This document shows, in pieces, positions 49,781-55,019 of a stretch of 55,019 nt of DNA. The position numbers and the translations under genes were made by a program. This DNA is from Ascoidea tarda (nom. inval.). Its lineage: Eukaryota; Ascomycota; Saccharomycetes; Ascoideales; Ascoideaceae. The stretch spans positions 1 to 55,019 of the forward strand of contig JAKTTS010000040.1 of NCBI GenBank assembly GCA_030560485.1, given 5' to 3'. The notes beneath the pieces were generated by a model, which saw nothing but the letters and a program-made list of their open reading frames with translations, was not told the origin of the DNA and searched no databases. Each line of letters starts with the position of its first letter. Position 1 is the first letter of the stretch.

Positions 49781-52700
49781 AATAAATGTATTTTAAGGTT
49801 TTTAAAACTAGTTAAAAAACGAAATATTTTCTCATAATTAATAGTTTTACTTCTCTTTATAATCTTGCATCCAATCTCGCCCTCTCAATTTAACCGACTA
49901 CACCATATTTTTTACTGACTTTTATTTTTCAGCAAACTCCTTGCTTATTTAAAAAATGATGAATCACCACTTAATTGTTTCTCCCTTTCAAGGTTGCATT
50001 TTTTTTTTCTAAGTGGGATGAAGATTATTGGAGGTTTTCAGGTTTAACAAAAAAAAATGGCGTCACCATGCATATTTTGATTGATATCATTTTAATTGCT
50101 TATATTATTTTATTAATTTACTATATGAAAGTATAATTGTTATGATCATTTCTTTCATCGGTGTTTTATTTTTTGGGTTTTACTAATAACACTTCAATAA
50201 AAAAAAATTAATTAATAGATCAAATGAATTTTATATTATAAACGGAAGTAATAAGTTGACCTTCTTAACAGAGCAGAACTTCGGCGGAGGATTGTTTATC
50301 AGCAATAAAAAAATTTTTTTGGTGAACGTCTAAGTACATGTTAATGATAATGGGATTTTTTTCAATGTCATTGTTTTTAACAGTTGTATTAAGATTACAT
50401 TTACTTACAGAAAAGAATGTTGCTCCCGTAATAGAGTATCTGTTTATGGTAATATCTACAAATTGGGCAATAACAATACGGGCAGCCGTTGACGGTTCTG
50501 TTTAAAAATGAATCTTTACTTAATTAAAGAAACATAAATAAATAAACCTTGACTTAATCAAAACAACATATATAACTGAAACTTACCGAAACATTACATG
50601 TATATTTTTTTTTAGCCCCTTTTTGCGGTTTATCATATTCATCAAAAAAGCATCGATCACCTAAATGAGCTTTTTTGTCTAATGAATGAGATATGAGATT
50701 GTTTGGACCTTTGGCACGGCCATGAACTTTAAAGTGGGTTTCACTACTATGACTATCAGCGAATAGATTTTATGCTATATCAGTTAGCAATTAATTCGAT
50801 GATAGAATTAATTTTAAACAATCAGTTTTTTCAATAACTTTTTTGTTGTGTGGCTTATTGTGCAAGACACTTTAAGTTTAAAATCGTTTTGCGTTCATTG
50901 CAATGATCTTCTGCCAATAATTAAAACTTTTATTCAAAATATCTGTCATGAAAATCTGACATTTTATCGTTGATACTATTATAGTAACGGAAATTTGTAA
51001 TCAGTTTTAACTCATACATATTATAACATGTCGGTGAAAAATTTTATTTTCTAGTAATTTAAATAATAATTCAATTAATAAATTAGTCTTGTAACTTCAA
51101 ATGTGTAATTGGTAAATTAGATAAGTTTTACTTGGCCGGAGAATTGATTTGCCACAGCTAGACAATATGCGGTTAATCGTTTGCCAGTGTACGTAAAAGA
51201 CCACTATTGCCATTATGTATAAGTAAAAAAATATTTTTTGTCCATCTAATAAAATTTAAATTAGTGTGTGTTCTTGATTTTCCGATGAAACTGCCATTTT
51301 ATTTAACTGCAGCATTGGCTGCACCATGTTATTGTTCTGGAAATGTAGACAAGGCTGGTTTAGCAAAGTCACCAGAAAAAGCAAGAAGTGACAATAAGCC
51401 AATGACTTTGATTTGATCGTTGAAAGTGCATTGGCATAGAAGGCTGAAAATATTTTATTCAATAATAGACTTTACAACAGAAATATTATGATATGAAATA
51501 TTTAATTTGAAATCAATTGGTTTTGCAACTGAAACAGATAATAAATAAGCGGCACTTAAAGTATAAAAAGAATGATTGTACAGAAAATGATCGGAAATCT
51601 GGAAAAATTTAGGGGTCTTAACTGCATTCTCATGTTATTCAAAAAAAAAAAATTTTTTGGCTTCGTTTTGATTTGAAGAAGAATATTTTTTTTAATTGCG
51701 ACATTCGTGATGGGAACCATTGGAAATGACATAAATGCGAGAAAATCTAGAACTAGTTTAACCTTTTTATTTAGCGACTATATCATGAAAGAATATTTGA
51801 GTAACCCATAATTGTGGTAATGGTTAATTTGTAGCCGGGCAACGTAATAGGATCAAAAAAATTGGTTTTTCTTCTATCTTTAGCACCTTGGCTATTTTTC
51901 CGTTTTTGGCACCTGTTGTGGTTATCATTTTGACCGATCGAAAAAAAGAGGGGCGCGGCAAGCGGCATAGTAGACGCGGTTGTACTGACAAACATATTAT
52001 CAGCATTATGAATTGCCAAGTTTATATCATCAATTAATATGATTGTTACGTGATCACTAAACTAATTAAAAATATATTTTTTTTGGGAATCAAAATGCAA
52101 AGATACGGCAAAGCACATAACAGCCGGTTGATCTTTAGTCTCCAATTTAAATAAATTGCTTAAGAGTTCATTAAAGTGTTTCATTTATTTCTTTTCAATT
52201 TATTGACTTACTCAGATCACGACTGGCAGGGTCACGAGCGGTCAGAATACCTGCCCCATCACCAATATTATTATATTGCGTTGTTTTTCAAGCAAATAAC
52301 TTACGATCATGACAGGCGCTGTATTTGATTTTTTTAAAACAGCTTAAAAAAAATATTTAGTGGCCAACGTATGTCACATAAAATCTGTCCCAGTCCTAAA
52401 ACTCGCATTTTTGCTGTTGTCCTAATAACAAAAAAGGATTTTGATGTACTATTGTTTTACCGCACAATTGTTGCTACCCTTAAATTTCATTACTGAATCA
52501 CCAACAATAGATTTGGAAACATTGCGAAATTTCATTGATGTATTCTAGCCAACACTTGTAATTTGGTTCTTCACCTGGTGATGACAGTTGAAAATTAATG
52601 TGGATAATAAAATTTATATAAATGAAAAGACAGTCACCAAATATCTTCTTATAAAAAATGTCGATATAAACGAAAAAAAAAGGGTCAGAAGGCGCTAGTT

Positions 52701-53708
52701 ATTTACAATGAAAAATATTTACTAAAGTCTGCCAAAAATGATATAATAGTCACAAATTTAGTCAGTTCTAATATCTCTTTTTAAATGGTTTTTTTGAACA
52801 TTATAAAAATCATGAGTTAATAATATCGTCGCTAGTGTTTTAGATTTATTGTACTGATGAGTTTTACTAAGTATCAATACTAATAATTGAATATATTATA
52901 GTTCTTCAGCAAATTACAAAATTTTTTGGGAAATATAAAAAGAAAATAAAAATGAAGGGAAGCTCTAATTATATAAAATTTAAAATACTGGCCAACCGTT
53001 GTTTAATCATTGCATCACCCAAATTTATTTCAGGTGTCAGTTTGGCCATAAAAATTTTTGCATTAGCATTATAAAAGGCTATATTGCTTATGTGGCTCTG
53101 CGTGAATTTCTATATTTTTGGTTTTCTCTTAATAAAAGTGGTCAACTCGAAATGCTGTCATTGGGAGTCAAAACTAATAGATATAAAAATAAAAGAAATC
53201 CTGATAAAGTCCAAAAATTGGTTCGGAAATCTTTTATTAAAACAACAAATAAATTCATGCTCAATTTCTCAATAACTATTAAAGACAATTTGCACGGCTT
53301 TGAAATAATTAGTTCTTTACCAAACATAATTAGAAGTTCAGCTCCGTCATTATCTAATTAAATTCTTCATACGTCAATTGCAACAAAATATTGTTCTCAC
53401 ATAAAATGATAGCGATTAAATTCTTTTTTTTAATTTTCAATATTGATGGTGTGCATGAAAAATAGTCACTGGCGAGGAGTACTGCTGGGAATATTTCACA
53501 ATGAATAGAATAAGTACAAATAAAATAGTGATGGCATGATTATAGTTAATACGTTAAAAAAAAGGTGAAGATATAAACAATAAAATTGAAACAGGAGGCG
53601 CTAAATATATAAATCGTAGATTAGTAGACAACGTGTATTCTCATCACGGGTTCTACCCACGTAAAGTAGTGTGTCTCAAAGTTCATGATGGTGATTCACG
53701 TCTCAACA
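49781..53708 (-). mobile_element. Decayed, 3'-truncated Ty1/copia element E6 (minus strand)
   Basis: Runs from the LTR at 53483-53708 leftward. A gag-start-like ATGCACACCATCAATATTG lies near 53430-53456. A knuckle-region remnant with NRCQKRKN falls in 51783-52019. An integrase tail KAHLGDRCFFDEYDKPQK lies near 50625-50680, parallel to KAHLGNKNVSDD in E2. RT and RNase H are not seen before the E2 LTR is reached, so the 3' half is missing. No intact frame remains. Confidence 0.6.
53483..53708 (-). repeat. LTR shared by E6 (5') and E4 (3'), 226 bp
   Basis: On the minus strand it begins TGTTGAGACGTGAATCACCA, contains TTTAGCGCCTCCTGTTTCAA (like the 49556 copy), and ends ATTCCCAGCA. E6 gag-like sequence follows it and E4 RNase H precedes it. 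Confidence 0.8.
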
Positions 53709-55019
53709 TCCTTATGTAACCTTTGACCGTATGAATTATTCAGCATAATATCGGCGACTTGCTTTTCAAAACCAAGAGTCACAGATAATCATGTAAATTA
53801 TCGGCCTGGATAAACTTTCCCACATTAGCTGCAAAAACATATTGAAATTAACAACTATAAATGAATCAAAATAATGAAAATTGAAAGAAACAAAACATGT
53901 GGTGAAAGACAAAAATTATGTCAAAACAATGGATAAAAACACAAATGAAGTAACAATTTTTGTTTTATGCACTACTCACATATGATATAATTTCAACAAT
54001 TTTGAGTACTTCAAAGTAGGAAAAGACTTTGTGAATATGTCATCTAAGTTGACAGCAATATCAACTCTTGCTTTTTTAATAGGATAACCAAAATGGGCTT
54101 TAATAAAGTGCTAATGGGTTGAAATTTTTGAAGAAATTTTAATATTTTTTAGGATGTTTTGCTGTTCAGACAGCGGACTTGTTTTTACAATAAAAATTTG
54201 GCGTGTCAGTGAAGAGATTATTATCATGTTTCACCTGAATAATGAAACCCACTTCTTCAGTTGCTTCGGTAAGAGCAATGTATTCTGTCTTATAGTTCAG
54301 TAATGACACAGACATCTGATTTTTGAAGCTCTATGTAACAAGCAAATTGTTGATAAAGAACATAGTTCTACCAACAAATTTTCTTTCAGCCCTATCACCG
54401 GCCCAATCACTGTCTTTGAAACGAACATAATGGCCAGTGGCTGTTTTCTGATGTAAGATGGACATGTCTTTAGGTTTCAAACACCTAAACACTATTTTGG
54501 CAAAGCTTAAATAGACCTCAGCTGTCTCTTAAAAATAACGACTCAACAATCCAGCAGGAAATGCAATATTGTAGCACAAAAAATTGTTAAGAAACAAGAA
54601 GATATTAATAATAGATCAATAAATACATGCGTCATCTTCAGATGGTTCTTTTGGGTCTGCATATGCCATCAGCTTAAAAAAATTAACTATAATTGCAGTT
54701 GGGTATTGATGCGATTCATTCATTTTAAAATTTATCATCAGTTGGTTAAATTATTTGTTCATCAAACCAGTAATACCATTGCTAGATTGGGCAATATTAT
54801 GTACAAGAAACTTTACAATAATTGGTGGGGGAATTGTCATCTTGAATTGAAAACTTAAAACCACCTTGACAGTATTAATTTTAATGTCACAACAGCTAGC
54901 AATGATGAGATCATCCGCTTACAAACCTAGGAAACATTTGTTTTTTCTAAAGCTGAGATGAAGCACCCAGTGGTTTAAATACCAATTTTAAACTAAACCT
55001 GTGACAGTGTTTTAACTGT
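53709..55019 (-). mobile_element. 3' part of decayed Ty1/copia element E4 (minus strand), continuing beyond the window
   Basis: Only the pol end is inside the window. Reading right to left: AFPAGLLSRYF and VYLSFAKIVFRCLKPKDMS at about 54460-54570 (copia DI..AV..LSR, AK.VLRYLK), DSDWAGDRAERKFVGRTMFF at about 54370-54430 (copia SDADWAGD..DRKS), and RNase H TEYIALTEATEEVGFIIQV near 54225-54290. NFYCKNKSAV follows with a stop, and the terminal copia motif NLDDIFTKSF near 54015-54045. Fewer stops than in E1/E3 suggest a somewhat younger copy, still inactive in the visible part. Confidence 0.82.

Noticed and set aside
52999-53361. 120-codon plus-strand frame, the longest plus-strand frame of the right end
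   Set aside because: Antisense to the gag-side of the minus-strand element E6; basic and Ile-rich without recognisable domain.
29522-55019. Repeat-induced point mutation as the cause of decay
   Set aside because: Lesions include many homopolymer length changes and differ between copies; RIP is not known from budding yeasts and I cannot show a C-to-T context bias by eye.
1-55019. CRISPR arrays, bacterial operons or rRNA genes
   Set aside because: No regularly spaced repeats, no Shine-Dalgarno-organised operons, no rRNA; all signals are of a eukaryotic yeast chromosome.

Overview
The window is nuclear DNA of a budding yeast (Saccharomycotina). The evidence is compact, mostly intronless genes with clear yeast orthologues (TIP41, SMT3, CNB1, a CK2 alpha subunit, AIM29, FMT1, PRO1, PIH1, BRR1, RPC31, ARG1, RMD5/GID2). 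Two genes carry short introns with GTATGT or GTACGT donors and CTAAC-type branch sites. There is an a-pheromone precursor gene, and decayed Ty1/copia elements. The DNA is AT-rich and its proteins are rich in Asn/Ser runs. CTG codons seem absent from the conserved enzymes and occur only in hydrophilic, unconserved stretches, which would fit a CUG-Ser yeast but does not prove it. I cannot name the species.

Region 1 (1-14.1 kb). The 3' end of an Asn-rich gene with a ubiquitin-like tail is followed by TIP41, SUMO (SMT3), a coiled-coil protein ending in a SUMO-like domain, calcineurin B (CNB1), CK2 catalytic subunit, AIM29 (UPF0538), an alpha-actinin-like protein, and a second coiled-coil protein ending in a SUMO-like domain. 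The second SUMO-like tail shares motifs with the SUMO encoded 8 kb away. This SUMO / SUMO-like cluster is the most unusual protein-coding feature of the window.

Region 2 (14.1-29.5 kb). Mitochondrial FMT1, a FAR1/WRKY-like zinc-finger protein probably derived from a MULE transposase, PRO1 with a His-rich insert, PIH1, tRNA-Glu(UUC), a 30-residue a-factor-type pheromone gene (MQPS...CVIA), BRR1/Gemin2, RPC31, ARG1 with a Gcn4-type site, and RMD5/GID2 whose RING finger is split by about 330 residues. Two nearly identical 145-bp repeats flank the pheromone-BRR1-RPC31-ARG1 block.

Region 3 (29.5 kb to the right end). More than 25 kb without an intact gene. It is filled with strongly decayed Ty1/copia (Ty5-like size) elements in both orientations. 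I can place LTRs of about 226 bp at seven positions, and recognise gag zinc knuckle, protease, integrase, reverse transcriptase and RNase H remnants, all broken by stops and frameshifts. Neighbouring minus-strand copies share single LTRs. A GC-poor, gene-free cluster of old copia elements is what marks the centromeres of several CTG-clade yeasts, so this is a candidate centromere or other heterochromatic domain.

Functionally the genes are ordinary chromosomal neighbours rather than one pathway: TOR/PP2A (TIP41), SUMO, calcineurin, CK2, R2TP assembly (PIH1), amino-acid synthesis (PRO1, ARG1), RNA (tRNA, RPC31, BRR1), mating (a-factor) and the GID ubiquitin ligase (RMD5).
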